A stretch of 58,288 bases of DNA. It comes from an uncultured Lachnospiraceae bacterium (GTDB taxonomy: Bacteria > Bacillota > Clostridia > Lachnospirales > Lachnospiraceae). A program made the translations under genes and the position numbers. The first letter of the stretch is position 1; each line of letters begins with the position of its first letter. Location: assembly GCA_947384285.1 (NCBI GenBank), contig CANDGI010000018.1:1-58288 (forward strand), written 5' to 3'. The notes beneath the pieces are model-generated. The model had not been told where the DNA came from. It saw only the letters and a list, made by a program, of their open reading frames with translations, and ran no database searches. Shown here in pieces: positions 1-8,151 of this stretch.

Positions 1-695
1 TTGAGTTTAAGACCTCTATCAGTGTGAGGACTTTATATAGATATATAGACAATGGTATTTTCTTAAAATTAACCAATAAGGACCTGCCGATAAAAGGGAA
101 GAGGAAAAAGCATAATAAGAAAGTAAAGGTGCAGAAAAGAGCATCCGCCGGGGAGAGCATAGAGAACCGCCCGGAGGAAGTAAAGGACCGGGAAACCTTT
201 GGACATTGGGAAATGGACACGGTAAAGGGAAAGCAGGGCATTACAAAGTCATGTATGCTTGTATTAACAGAACGTAAAACCAGGGATGAAATCATCATTA
301 AGATGCCAGACCAAAAGGCGGCAAGCGTAGTGGAAGCCCTGGACCGGTTGGAAAGGAAATGGGGCGATATGTTCCCTAAAGTCTTTAGAAGTATCACCGT
401 GGACAATGGGGTGGAGTTTGCGGACTATGAGGGGTTAGAACGGTCTGTTTTGCATGATGGGGAAAAGCGGACCTTTCTTTTCTATTGTCACCCATATAGC
501 AGTTGGGAGAGGGGCACAAACGAGAATAGTAACCGCCTTATCCGCCGCCATATACCAAAAGGGGAGGACTTCGAGGAAAAGCAGGATAAGGACATAGAGT
601 ATATAGAAACCTGGATAAACAACTATCCCAGGGGGATTTTGGGGTTTAAGACTTCCGCCCAACTCTTTGAAGAGGAAATCAAGAAACTGGCCTAA
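1..695 (+). CDS. IS30-family transposase, 5' end outside the window
   Basis: DDE transposase of the IS30 family; it would catalyse cut and copy of its own element. The frame is open to the left edge of the window, so the GTG at 24 is not the real start. The visible part holds the catalytic core: Asp in EMDTVKG, Asp in TVDNGVEF and Glu in ERGTNENSNRLIRRHIPKG, the last being the typical IS30 signature. The N-terminal helix-turn-helix region is mostly missing. The stop is followed by TTGTTGCATAACTATTGACA (about 710-729), which resembles the terminal inverted repeat of IS30 elements, so this is probably the right end of an insertion sequence. No frameshift is seen in the visible part. Confidence 0.93.
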   Translation, partial: EFKTSISVRTLYRYIDNGIFLKLTNKDLPIKGKRKKHNKKVKVQKRASAGESIENRPEEVKDRETFGHWEMDTVKGKQGITKSCMLVLTERKTRDEIIIKMPDQKAASVVEALDRLERKWGDMFPKVFRSITVDNGVEFADYEGLERSVLHDGEKRTFLFYCHPYSSWERGTNENSNRLIRRHIPKGEDFEEKQDKDIEYIETWINNYPRGILGFKTSAQLFEEEIKKLA

Positions 696-705
696 ATTTT
701 TTCAA

Positions 706-733
706 AAAGTTGTTGCATAACTATTGACAAAAT
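706..733 (+). repeat. probable right terminal inverted repeat of the IS30 element
   Basis: The stretch with GTTGCATAACTATTGACA lies just after the transposase stop and has the GTTGCA...TTGACA layout common in IS30-family ends. The left end is outside the window, so the inverted match cannot be tested here. Confidence 0.4.
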
Positions 734-808
734 GCATCCATATTTGAAAATCATTGTTTTTCTTGACTTTTTTGTGCTTCTATGGTAGTCTTTGAAAATA
801 AAATATTG

Positions 809-1036
809 TCATGCTTGGCCTGCCGTCTGGCGGGCCGCATGGCCATCCTTACTATGGAAGTCGGAGGCTTGCATAGTAAACCCCCATCATGCACAGCCAG
901 CCGTCTGGCGGGCCGCATGGCCATCCTTACTATGGAAGTCGGAGACTTTCATAGTAAACCCCTATCATGCACAGCCAGCCGTCTGGCGGGCCGCATGGCC
1001 ATCCTTACTATGGAAGTCGGAGGCTTGCATGGTAAA
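809..1036. repeat. three tandem copies of a 78-bp palindromic repeat
   Basis: The core GCCGTCTGGCGGGC starts at 822, 900 and 978, an exact 78-bp period. Each unit holds GGCC-GCAT-GGCC and then a long hairpin; in unit 2 (927-957) TTACTATGGAAGTC pairs with GACTTTCATAGTAA around a GGA loop, with a single G-T wobble. Units 1 and 3 differ in the right arm (GGCTTGCAT). The period is a multiple of three, so frames stay open across it and make spurious ORFs. Diverged single copies occur at 4147, 23391 and 50722. This looks like a REP/MITE-type dispersed element, not a gene or CRISPR array. Confidence 0.85.
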
Positions 1037-1186
1037 ATATTGAAACACGAAGAAAAAGAGAGTACGCATAAAGGAATGGCAAAGAGAGTTCCGGCAGGTG
1101 AGAAGGAATACAGGAGAGTATGCGGAAGATGGCTTTGGAGTGGCATTGCTGAACTGTAATCTGAAGTTTGACTGAAAAATGTTTTC

Positions 1187-1345
1187 TTAATTTTCGGAGA
1201 GGAAGATAAGTGATGACAGGTCCGCCTGTTACAGCGGAAAGTATGAGGATACTTACAGAGGCCTGCGTTGTGAAAGGCAGGTAAAGAGAAGTGGTACCGT
1301 GGAATATTCCGCCTTCTATAATTTATTTTGTAGAAGGCGGTTTTT
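1187..1345 (+). promoter_or_regulatory. T-box leader of metG
   Basis: The leader ends in the T-box motif AGTGGTACCGTGG (about 1290-1302), followed directly by an intrinsic terminator. An AGAGGCCTGCG...GGCAGG segment (1257-1281) matches the stem III region that precedes the T-box in this class. Uncharged initiator/elongator tRNA-Met would pair with the specifier and the T-box bulge and stop terminator formation, so metG is read when Met-tRNA is short. The specifier is probably the ATG in AGTATGAGG near 1242, but ATG at 1213 is an alternative; the fold of stem I was not computed. The 5' boundary is approximate. Confidence 0.85.
1309..1345 (+). terminator. T-box regulated terminator before metG
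   Basis: CCGCCTTCTA (1309-1318) pairs perfectly with TAGAAGGCGG (1331-1340) and is followed by TTTTT. It is the terminator arm of the T-box leader. Confidence 0.9.
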
Positions 1346-1375
1346 GATGTGATAAAAATAAAGGAGGCAGATATT

Positions 1376-3352
1376 ATGTGTACAAAATGCGGCAAAGGAA
1401 AATATTATATGACAACAGCCATTGCCTATACGTCCGGGAAACCCCATATTGGAAATACCTATGAGATTGTATTGGCGGACAGCATTGCCAGGTTCAAACG
1501 CCAGGAGGGATATGACGTTTATTTCCAGACCGGAACCGACGAGCATGGGCAGAAAATCCAGATTAAGGCGGAGGAGGCCGGGGTTACGCCCAAGGAATAT
1601 GTGGACAATATTGCAGGAAAAGTAAAAGATATCTGGGATTTGATGAATTCTTCCTATGACAGCTTTGTGCGGACCACAGACAAGGATCATGAAGCCCAGG
1701 TGGCGAAAATCTTTAAAAAGCTTTATGACCAGGGGGATATATACAAAAGTGCATATGAAGGGTTATATTGCACGCCCTGTGAATCCTTCTGGACGGAGTC
1801 ACAGCTTGTAGATGGAAAATGCCCGGACTGCGGCGGAGAGGTTCAGCCGGCCAAGGAGGAGGCATATTTCTTTAAAATGAGCAAGTATGCAGACCGTTTG
1901 ATTGATCATATCAATGCCCATCCAGAATTTATCCAGCCTGTCTCCCGGAAAAATGAGATGATGAACAACTTTCTCTTGCCGGGGCTTCAGGACTTGTGCG
2001 TATCCAGGACATCCTTCAGCTGGGGGATCCCGGTGGATTTTGACCCGAAGCATGTGATTTATGTGTGGCTGGATGCTTTGAGCAACTACATCACCAAAAT
2101 CGGATATGATGCAGAGGGAAATTCCAGTGATCTTTTCAAGAAAAACTGGCCGGCGGAACTGCATTTGATTGGGAAAGATATTATCCGGTTCCACACAATT
2201 TACTGGCCGATTTTCCTGATGGCTCTGGACTTGCCCCTGCCCAAGCAGATATTCGGGCATCCCTGGCTGCTTCAGGGGGACGGCAAGATGAGCAAATCAA
2301 AGGGAAATGTGCTTTATGCCGATGAGATGACAGAGGTATTTGGCGTAGACGCTGTCCGTTATTTCCTGCTTCATGAAATGCCTTTTGAAAATGACGGCGT
2401 CATTTCCTGGGAGCTTGTGACAGAGCGGCGTAATTCCGATTTGGCAAACACCCTGGGAAATCTGGTGAACCGCACCATTTCCATGAGCAATAAGTATTTT
2501 GACGGGATAGTCACCAATGAAAACGTATCAGAAGAAGTGGATGAAGATTTGAAACGGGTGGTAACAGGAGCCGTAAAAACCGTAACTGCTAAAATGGATG
2601 ATTTGCGCGTGGCAGATGCCTTGACGGAAATCATGAACCTGTTTAAACGGTGCAATAAATATATTGATGAGACAACCCCTTGGATTCTGGCAAAAGAGGA
2701 AGCATCCAAACCCCGCCTTGCCACTGTCCTCTATAACCTGGTAGAAAGCATTGCCATCGGCGCAAGCCTTCTTAAGAGCTTTATGCCGGAAACCTCTGAG
2801 AAAATTTTATCTCAGTTAAATTCCTTTGAGGTTCCCTTTGATGAGCTTGGCAGCTTCGGCCACTATGGAAGTGGAACGAAGGTAACCTCCCAGCCGGAGA
2901 TTCTCTTTGAGCGGATGAAATTGGAGGACGTATTTGCAAAAGTGGAAGAACTGCATCCAGAATCAGAGGAGCAGCAACAGGAGCAGCAGGAACCGGAGGA
3001 GCCAGGCATTGACATAGAGCCAAAGGATGAAATCGAATACGATGATTTTATGAAAATGCAGTTCCAGGTAGGGGAAATCATAGCCTGTGAGGCAGTTGCC
3101 AAATCCAAAAAGCTTCTCTGCTCCCAGGTGCGCATTGGAAGCCAGGTCAAACAGATTGTATCAGGAATCCGGAAATATTATTCCCCGGAGGAAATGGTAG
3201 GGAAGAAGGTCATGGTACTGGTGAACTTAAAGCCCGCCAAATTAGCGGGAGTTCTGTCGGAAGGAATGCTTCTGTGCGCAGAAGATGAAAACGGGCAGCT
3301 GGCACTGGTTGTACCGGAGAAGAACATGCCTTCTGGCGCAGAAATCTGTTAA
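1376..3352 (+). CDS. metG: methionyl-tRNA synthetase
   Basis: Charges tRNA-Met with methionine in the cytosol. Start chosen at ATG 1376 because AAAGGAGG lies 8 bases upstream; the frame extends to 1349 without an RBS. The 658-aa product has the class I HIGH-type motif (YTSGKPHIGNTY, residues 18-28), two CxxC knuckles (CTPC and CPDC) in the connective region, KMSKS at 304-308, an anticodon-binding helical domain, an acidic Q/E-rich linker (about 525-550) and a C-terminal tRNA-binding OB-fold (from about 560, FQVGEI...SGIRKYY...NLKPAKLAGVLSEGM) as in the long dimeric MetRS form. Read after the T-box leader and followed 17 bases later by tatD, so the two are probably co-transcribed. Confidence 0.97.
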   Translation: MCTKCGKGKYYMTTAIAYTSGKPHIGNTYEIVLADSIARFKRQEGYDVYFQTGTDEHGQKIQIKAEEAGVTPKEYVDNIAGKVKDIWDLMNSSYDSFVRTTDKDHEAQVAKIFKKLYDQGDIYKSAYEGLYCTPCESFWTESQLVDGKCPDCGGEVQPAKEEAYFFKMSKYADRLIDHINAHPEFIQPVSRKNEMMNNFLLPGLQDLCVSRTSFSWGIPVDFDPKHVIYVWLDALSNYITKIGYDAEGNSSDLFKKNWPAELHLIGKDIIRFHTIYWPIFLMALDLPLPKQIFGHPWLLQGDGKMSKSKGNVLYADEMTEVFGVDAVRYFLLHEMPFENDGVISWELVTERRNSDLANTLGNLVNRTISMSNKYFDGIVTNENVSEEVDEDLKRVVTGAVKTVTAKMDDLRVADALTEIMNLFKRCNKYIDETTPWILAKEEASKPRLATVLYNLVESIAIGASLLKSFMPETSEKILSQLNSFEVPFDELGSFGHYGSGTKVTSQPEILFERMKLEDVFAKVEELHPESEEQQQEQQEPEEPGIDIEPKDEIEYDDFMKMQFQVGEIIACEAVAKSKKLLCSQVRIGSQVKQIVSGIRKYYSPEEMVGKKVMVLVNLKPAKLAGVLSEGMLLCAEDENGQLALVVPEKNMPSGAEIC

Positions 3353-3369
3353 ATCTGGAGGGCTTGGTA

Positions 3370-4158
3370 ATGATATTTGAAAGTCATGCCCATTATGATG
3401 ACAAAAGATTCGACGCTGACCGGGAGGAGCTTCTGTCATCCATGCCAGAACATGGAATCGGGACAATTATAAATGTAGGATCTGATTTAGAAGGGGTAAA
3501 AAAGACCCTTGCTTTGACGGAACAATATGGATTTATTTATGGGGCGGCAGGCATCCATCCCAGCGATATTTCTGATTTGAATGAGGAAGTATATGAATGG
3601 CTGAAGGAAAAGTGCAGGCTGCCCAAGGTTGCGGCGATTGGAGAAATCGGCCTGGATTATTACTGGGATAAGGAAGAAGAGGTAAGACGCAGCCAGCGGT
3701 ACTGGTTCTGCCGCCAGATGGAGCTGGCAAGGGAAATGGGGCTTCCGGTGATTATCCATTCCAGGGATGCCGCGGAGGATACGCTGAAATTGATGAAGGG
3801 AATCCACTGCGAGCAGATACCAGGGGTGATACACTGCTTTTCCTACTCGCCGGAATTGGCAGAAGAGTATATCAAAATGGGTTACTATATTGGAATCGGC
3901 GGAGTGGTAACTTTTAATAATGCCAAAAAATTAAAAGAGACAGCGGCGAAGATTCCCTTAGCGCGCATTTTGCTGGAAACAGATTGTCCCTATCTGTCGC
4001 CGGAACCAGAGCGGGGAAAGCGGAATTCTTCTCGGAACCTGGTATATGTGGCACAGGAAATTGCCCGCCTAAGGGGAATTTCCTATCAGGAGGTGGTAGA
4101 TGCCACCAGGGAGAATGCCCAAAGATTGTTTGCAAAAGTAAACTTCCATCATGCTTAA
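3370..4158 (+). CDS. tatD: TatD-family metal-dependent deoxyribonuclease
   Basis: TIM-barrel metallohydrolase with DNase activity in characterised relatives. ATG 3370 is preferred over TTG 3364 because GGAGGG sits 7 bases upstream. Metal ligands are visible along the 262 aa: HAHYDD near the start, GEIGLDYYWD, the His of IIHSRDA, the His of GVIHCFS and the Asp of LLETDCPYLSP. metG-tatD is a common order in Firmicutes and the spacing supports one transcript. The last codons (NFHHA) and the TAA stop lie in a diverged copy of the dispersed palindromic repeat, so the element has replaced or met the 3' end of the gene. Confidence 0.95.
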   Translation: MIFESHAHYDDKRFDADREELLSSMPEHGIGTIINVGSDLEGVKKTLALTEQYGFIYGAAGIHPSDISDLNEEVYEWLKEKCRLPKVAAIGEIGLDYYWDKEEEVRRSQRYWFCRQMELAREMGLPVIIHSRDAAEDTLKLMKGIHCEQIPGVIHCFSYSPELAEEYIKMGYYIGIGGVVTFNNAKKLKETAAKIPLARILLETDCPYLSPEPERGKRNSSRNLVYVAQEIARLRGISYQEVVDATRENAQRLFAKVNFHHA

Positions 4159-4185
4159 CCTGCCGTTCGGCGGGCCGTATGGTAA
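4147..4185 (+). repeat. short copy of the dispersed palindromic repeat, overlapping the tatD stop
   Basis: CATCATGCTTAACCTGCCG followed by TTCGGCGGGCCGTATGG aligns with the left half of the 78-bp unit at 811-841. The right hairpin half is absent. The TAA of tatD (4156-4158) is inside the copy. Confidence 0.75.
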
Positions 4186-4201
4186 ATATAGGGACAATAT
4201 C

Positions 4202-4248
4202 TGGCCTGTAAACTGTGCATCTGCTGTACAGCTGCAGGCCATTTTTTT
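4202..4248 (+). terminator. terminator of metG-tatD
   Basis: TGGCCTG (4202-4208) pairs with CAGGCCA (4235-4241), followed by seven T. The inner part can also pair (CTGCTGTACAGC...). Confidence 0.75.
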
Positions 4249-4258
4249 GAAATAGTCC

Positions 4259-4287
4259 TTGACATATCTGTACATATACTGTATATA
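4259..4287 (+). promoter_or_regulatory. promoter of the ytr-like ABC operon
   Basis: TTGACA at 4259-4264 and TATATA at 4282-4287, separated by 17 bases. The -10 is inside the operator palindrome. Confidence 0.8.
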
Positions 4288-4313
4288 TTAATATATACGG
4301 TATATGTACAGAT
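4266..4313. promoter_or_regulatory. 48-bp operator palindrome, likely target of the GntR regulator
   Basis: Two 24-base arms centred between 4289 and 4290 match at 23 of 24 positions (the exception is T4280/G4299). The core is GTATATATTAATATATAC, and outer arms read CTGTACATATAC/GTATATGTACAG. It starts right after the -35 box and covers the -10, as expected for repression. The YtrA-type regulator at 6007 in the same operon is the probable ligand. A T-run follows (4315-4321), so a hairpin role is also possible. Confidence 0.75.
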
Positions 4314-4346
4314 GTTTTTTTATTTTCATGCGGAATGGAGGAAGCT

Positions 4347-5189
4347 ATGGAACCGATTTTACAGATAGAGGGCGCTGGGGCAGTGCGGGGAACAACATTT
4401 TGGCTGCGGAATGTGAATTTGACAGTAGAGCCAGGAACGTTCATGGGCGTGATTGGAAGGAATGGAGCCGGTAAGACAACGCTGTTTCATATGATTTGCG
4501 GCTTATCCCGTATCAGTGAGGGGAATGTGCGGCTGGCTGGAGCCAGCATGAGGCACGAACCAGAACGGTGTAAGCGGCAGATGGGGATTATCTTTGATGA
4601 TGACTATTTTCGGCTGGATTTATCAGTGAAACATGCTGGAATTATCTATGGAGCTTATTACGAAAGGTACTCCCAGGCTGATTTTTTAAATTATTGCAGG
4701 AAGTTTGAAGTGGATGCCAGGCAGAATTTAAGAAAATTGTCAAAGGGCGATTATATGAAGTTCCAGCTTGCCTTTGCCCTTGCCCACCGTCCCAAACTGA
4801 TTTTGATGGATGAGCCGGAAGCGGGGCTTGACCCGGTGTTCCGCCGGGAGTGGATGAACATGTTGTATGATGTACTGGATGATACCTGCGGTATCTTGTT
4901 TGCCACTCATTTGACCGAGGAGCTAGAGCAGTATGCGGATGCGGTTACTATGCTGTCTAAGGGAAGGCAGGTATTTTCCCTTACCATGCTGGAGGTGGAG
5001 GAACAGTATAAGATTGTCCGGGGAAGCAAGGTGCAGATGGATTATCTTTCCAAGCGGCTCCTTGGCAGAAGGAAGATGGAGCATTACGAAGAAGGGCTGT
5101 TTCGGGAGGACGGGAAGGAATTGTGGGTGGAGGCCAGTGTGTCCCGGCCTGGGCTTGCAGATTTGATGTACTATTTGGATAGCAAATAG
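4347..5189 (+). CDS. ABC transporter ATP-binding protein, YtrB type
   Basis: ATPase subunit that would power an ABC-2 type exporter. ATG 4347 is chosen because GGAGG (4337-4341) precedes it; ATG 4335 overlaps that RBS. The 280-aa product has Walker A GRNGAGKTT (about residue 37), a signature LSKGDYMKFQLAFAL in which the usual LSGGQ is LSKGD, Walker B LILMDEPEAGLD and a switch His in FATHL. A C-terminal extension of about 70 aa has no clear domain. It is the first gene of an operon with a membrane protein, a GntR regulator, a second ATPase and a second membrane protein, like ytrABCDEF and related bacitracin- or envelope-stress exporters. Substrate unknown. Confidence 0.88.
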   Translation: MEPILQIEGAGAVRGTTFWLRNVNLTVEPGTFMGVIGRNGAGKTTLFHMICGLSRISEGNVRLAGASMRHEPERCKRQMGIIFDDDYFRLDLSVKHAGIIYGAYYERYSQADFLNYCRKFEVDARQNLRKLSKGDYMKFQLAFALAHRPKLILMDEPEAGLDPVFRREWMNMLYDVLDDTCGILFATHLTEELEQYADAVTMLSKGRQVFSLTMLEVEEQYKIVRGSKVQMDYLSKRLLGRRKMEHYEEGLFREDGKELWVEASVSRPGLADLMYYLDSK

Positions 5190-5264
5190 TGATAGGCTGC
5201 ATGCACAGCGGATGAAATACAATGAATAGCATGGATGGACAGTTGAGTATGATGGAGGTTTAAT

Positions 5265-5975
5265 ATGGAGGAAAGAAAAGGAAACAGCGCTGATAAAACA
5301 AAAGGAAATTTCACACTGGGAAAGTTTCTGCATACAGGCAGGGAGCTTGTAGTGGAAATACGCGCTTCCCTGCACACCAGCAGGGGAAAGTGGGGGCTTG
5401 CCTTGTTTCTTTTTGGAGTGTTTATAGGCATTCATAAAGCACTGGCTGGGGCAGGGCTGGAGGAAAAGCAGAACAATCTGTTTCTTGCCACTGTGTATAG
5501 TACCATAGGCCTGGCTGTTTTGTCGAATTTACAGGATTTTAAACTGTTATATCTGCTGCCCATCACCCGGAAGGAATTTGCAGCAAGGCAGATGCAGAAA
5601 GCAGCATGGCTGTGTATCATTATTTTTAGCGTTATCACTTCACAGTTTGCATGCATGAGCCTTGGCATGGAAAGCTTCTGGCAGAATGTTTTTTGGAAAA
5701 GCATACCAGTCAGCATTTCTATGGGTGCATATCCCCTTGCTTCGGTAAAGCCAGTTAGGAACAGCGAGATGCAGGGAACAAAGATGTACCATTTGTCTTT
5801 TTGGATGGTGTCTTTAGATTTTGGAATGGCATTTTTGAACCTTATGTTTGTGGTGGATTCCTGGAATATGTATGCCTGGATTCTTCCAGTGATGAATTAC
5901 GCCACATGCATTTGGGCAGCGGTGTATTTTTACCGGAAAATTGCTTTGGCAGATGTATATTATGATGAGCTGTGA
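5265..5975 (+). CDS. membrane subunit of ABC exporter
   Basis: Integral membrane protein of 236 aa with a charged N-terminal tail of about 45 residues and about five hydrophobic segments (WGLALFLFGVFIG, FLATVYSTIGLAVL, WLCIIIFSVITSQF, FWMVSLDFGMAFLNLMF, ILPVMNYATCIWAAVYF). GGAGG precedes ATG 5265. It lies between the first ATPase and the GntR regulator, so it is most likely the permease partner of that ATPase. No family-specific motif was recognised. Confidence 0.7.
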   Translation: MEERKGNSADKTKGNFTLGKFLHTGRELVVEIRASLHTSRGKWGLALFLFGVFIGIHKALAGAGLEEKQNNLFLATVYSTIGLAVLSNLQDFKLLYLLPITRKEFAARQMQKAAWLCIIIFSVITSQFACMSLGMESFWQNVFWKSIPVSISMGAYPLASVKPVRNSEMQGTKMYHLSFWMVSLDFGMAFLNLMFVVDSWNMYAWILPVMNYATCIWAAVYFYRKIALADVYYDEL

Positions 5976-6006
5976 TGGACTGTCTATATCAGAAAGGAAT
6001 TGCTAT

Positions 6007-6381
6007 ATGAAAATATTAATTTCCAATACAAGCAATCTTGCCATTTATGAACAGATTATCCGGCAGATCAAGGATGCAGTGATTGCAAAAGAAATACAGG
6101 CAGGAGAAATGCTGCCCTCCATCCGCTCCCTGGCAAAGGATTTGCAGATTAGCGTGATTACCACCAAAAGGGCTTACGAAGAGCTGGAAAAAGAAGGGTT
6201 AATCTATTCGGTGGCAGGCAAAGGATTTTATGTTTCGAAGCAGAATACCAATATGCTGAAAGAAAAGAAAATACGGATACTGGAGGAGGAGCTGGGCAGA
6301 TTGGTTCTGGAGTGGAAAAAGGCCGGGCTGTCCAAAGAGGATATGGCAGACTATATTGAGGTACTGTTTGAAGAGTTATAG
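6007..6381 (+). CDS. GntR-family regulator, YtrA subfamily
   Basis: Short DNA-binding repressor of 124 aa. The start at ATG 6007 (AAAGGA upstream) gives the usual YtrA start MKILISNTSNLAIYEQI; the frame extends to 5941 only by overlapping the previous gene. The winged helix is clear: IYEQIIRQIKDAVIAKEI, GEMLPSIRSLAKDL, SVITTKRAYEELEKEGLI, GKGFYV. The C-terminal effector part is only about 45 residues, typical of YtrA rather than FadR or HutC groups. It probably represses its own operon through the palindrome at 4266-4313. Confidence 0.9.
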   Translation: MKILISNTSNLAIYEQIIRQIKDAVIAKEIQAGEMLPSIRSLAKDLQISVITTKRAYEELEKEGLIYSVAGKGFYVSKQNTNMLKEKKIRILEEELGRLVLEWKKAGLSKEDMADYIEVLFEEL

Positions 6382-6406
6382 GGCCGGTAATTGTTTTAAT
6401 GACGTT

Positions 6407-6462
6407 TGCTGCAGTAAATAGGCGCCGGAAATTCAATTGCCATTGCTGCAGTAAATAGGAGC
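6407..6462. repeat. two tandem copies of a 37-bp sequence
   Basis: TGCTGCAGTAAATAGG starts at 6407 and again at 6444, each followed by (C/A)GCCGGA and, further on, GAATTCAATTG or AATTCAATTG. They fill the gap between the GntR gene and the second ATPase. Function unknown. Confidence 0.7.
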
Positions 6463-6525
6463 CGGAGGAAAAGGTGGAATTCAATTGTCCTGGTGCAGGT
6501 ACATGGGTGCAGAACGGAGGTAAAG

Positions 6526-7497
6526 ATGAAAAAGACAGCGGAAGGCTATCCGGCATGTGAGTTATCCCGCAAAGGGCTGAAAGTGGAAACGCTTTCTAAA
6601 AAATACAGGCGGTTTCAATTAAAAGATATTTCTTTCGAAATACCGCCGGGAAGTATTTTAGGGCTGCTGGGAAGAAACGGGGCAGGAAAGACCACTGCCA
6701 TTAAACTATTGACTGGACATACCAAAAAAAGCGGCGGAACCATATGGGTCAATGGAAGCGATATGGAAAAAGGCCTTGTGCCTGCCCAGTCTCAAATAGG
6801 GTTTGTATTAGATGAACCCATGTTTTTAGAGACGAAAAGCCTGTGGGAAAATGGAAATATTTTTGGAAGGTTTTACCCTGGGTTTAGCCAGGAGAGGTGG
6901 AAGGAATGGCTTTCCATCTGTAACCTGCCGAAGTCTGATTGGCTTGGCATGCTGTCCAAGGGCCAGCGGGTGAAGTTTCAGTTTGCTTTTGCCATGGCCC
7001 ACCGTCCAAGAATTCTTCTGCTGGATGAACCCACCGGAAACCTGGATCCTGTGTTTCGGAAAGAATTCCTGGATATTTTGCAGGAGGTGGTGGAGAAAGA
7101 ACAAATCAGTGTGCTCTTTTCCTCCCATCTTACCTCAGATTTGGAGAAAGTAGCAGACCAGATTGCGTTGTTGGAGCAGGGGGCGCTTCTTTATACCGGT
7201 TCCATGGAGGAGCTTTTATCACGCTACTGCCTGATTAAGGGAGACCCAAAGGAAGGCAGAAAGCTGAAAACAGAAAAGCCTTCGGGAATGATAGGGATTC
7301 AGGTAAACAACGTGGGGTTTGAGGCAATGATAGACAGGGAGAAGCTTTTGCAAAATCAAAAAGACGGAACCCAGGGCAGCTTTGGGGCTGGATTGGATGG
7401 CTTGGGCCTATCAGAAGATGAAATCCTGCGGGAGGAAATTGATTTGTCAAAGTGGATGTATTATATGACCAAAGGAGGTGGATGTTGTGAATCATAA
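6526..7497 (+). CDS. second ABC transporter ATP-binding protein of the operon
   Basis: ATPase of 323 aa. ATG 6526 has ACGGAGG 8 bases upstream; an in-frame ATG at 6493 has none. Walker A is LGRNGAGKTT, the signature LSKGQRVKFQFAFAM, Walker B ILLLDEPTGNLDP, and the switch His is in FSSHLTSDL. It resembles the first ATPase (4347) in the LSKG signature and the MAHRP/LAHRP stretch, pointing to gene duplication within the operon. The C-terminal 90 residues are not assignable. It overlaps the start of the next membrane gene by 11 bp, so translation is coupled. Confidence 0.88.
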   Translation: MKKTAEGYPACELSRKGLKVETLSKKYRRFQLKDISFEIPPGSILGLLGRNGAGKTTAIKLLTGHTKKSGGTIWVNGSDMEKGLVPAQSQIGFVLDEPMFLETKSLWENGNIFGRFYPGFSQERWKEWLSICNLPKSDWLGMLSKGQRVKFQFAFAMAHRPRILLLDEPTGNLDPVFRKEFLDILQEVVEKEQISVLFSSHLTSDLEKVADQIALLEQGALLYTGSMEELLSRYCLIKGDPKEGRKLKTEKPSGMIGIQVNNVGFEAMIDREKLLQNQKDGTQGSFGAGLDGLGLSEDEILREEIDLSKWMYYMTKGGGCCES

Positions 7498-8035
7498 GGA
7501 ATTTAAAAATCTGATGCAGATGCAAATGGACTGTATCGTGAATGGAACGGGGCATATTCTACTGTATTTTGGATTCAGCATATATTTTATCCTTGCCCTT
7601 AGCGGAGATTATGATGTTCCCGTATATATGGCCAATTTGTCAGCGGCAATTGCCATGGCATTTGTATTTTATGCTATGGTGCGCTTTACCCGCCGGGAGG
7701 GAGAACACTGGCGTTCGATGTATGAAAAGATTAAGTACTTCCCCATAAACAGGAAAAAGTATTTGTTGTCCCAGATGGTTCCCGCTGCAAAGGTAATCGG
7801 GCTGCAGCTTCTCATCCAATGGGCAGTATTCGGGTGCAGGATATTAATGCACCGTGGGATTCCATTAGAGTCTATGGGATTGGTTTCTGTCCATACGGCA
7901 GCCGGCGGAGGCTGTTTTTGCGTAGGCTTCATAGGGCTTATGGTAATAGGGGAAAGAGCGTTGTATCTGTTTCCCCTATTGTTTGGAGCAGGATTGGGGT
8001 TGGCAAATCTTGTGGGTAACCTTATAATAAGATAA
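7487..8035 (+). CDS. membrane subunit of the second ABC exporter
   Basis: Membrane protein of 182 aa with about five hydrophobic segments and a basic loop between segments 2 and 3. GTG 7487 is chosen because AAAGGAGG ends 8 bases upstream at 7478; the GTG at 7478 overlaps that RBS. The gene overlaps the ATPase stop, so it is the likely permease partner. It is the last gene of the GntR-controlled operon; ksgA follows after 116 bp. Confidence 0.68.
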   Translation: MNHKEFKNLMQMQMDCIVNGTGHILLYFGFSIYFILALSGDYDVPVYMANLSAAIAMAFVFYAMVRFTRREGEHWRSMYEKIKYFPINRKKYLLSQMVPAAKVIGLQLLIQWAVFGCRILMHRGIPLESMGLVSVHTAAGGGCFCVGFIGLMVIGERALYLFPLLFGAGLGLANLVGNLIIR

Positions 8036-8151
8036 TGGCAGGCCGTGCAGGACGGGCTGTAGTGAAAATCTTTCACAGCATAGAGGACTGCAGGGCTTGT
8101 CAAAGAGCAGACCGGACAAAAGGATCGTTTATGGAAAGAAGGAAGGTATAC

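Noticed and set aside
809-1036. Possible CRISPR array
   Set aside because: Whole 78-bp units are repeated without unique spacers, and no cas genes are present.
782-1159. 125-aa ORF, plus two other ORFs, across the 78-bp repeats
   Set aside because: The frame stays open only because the repeat period is a multiple of three; there is no RBS or family match, and the downstream part is in the T-box leader.
8035-8151. 39-residue N-terminal extension of KsgA
   Set aside because: No RBS; the family starts near residue 40 of that frame and ATG 8152 has AAGGAAGG.
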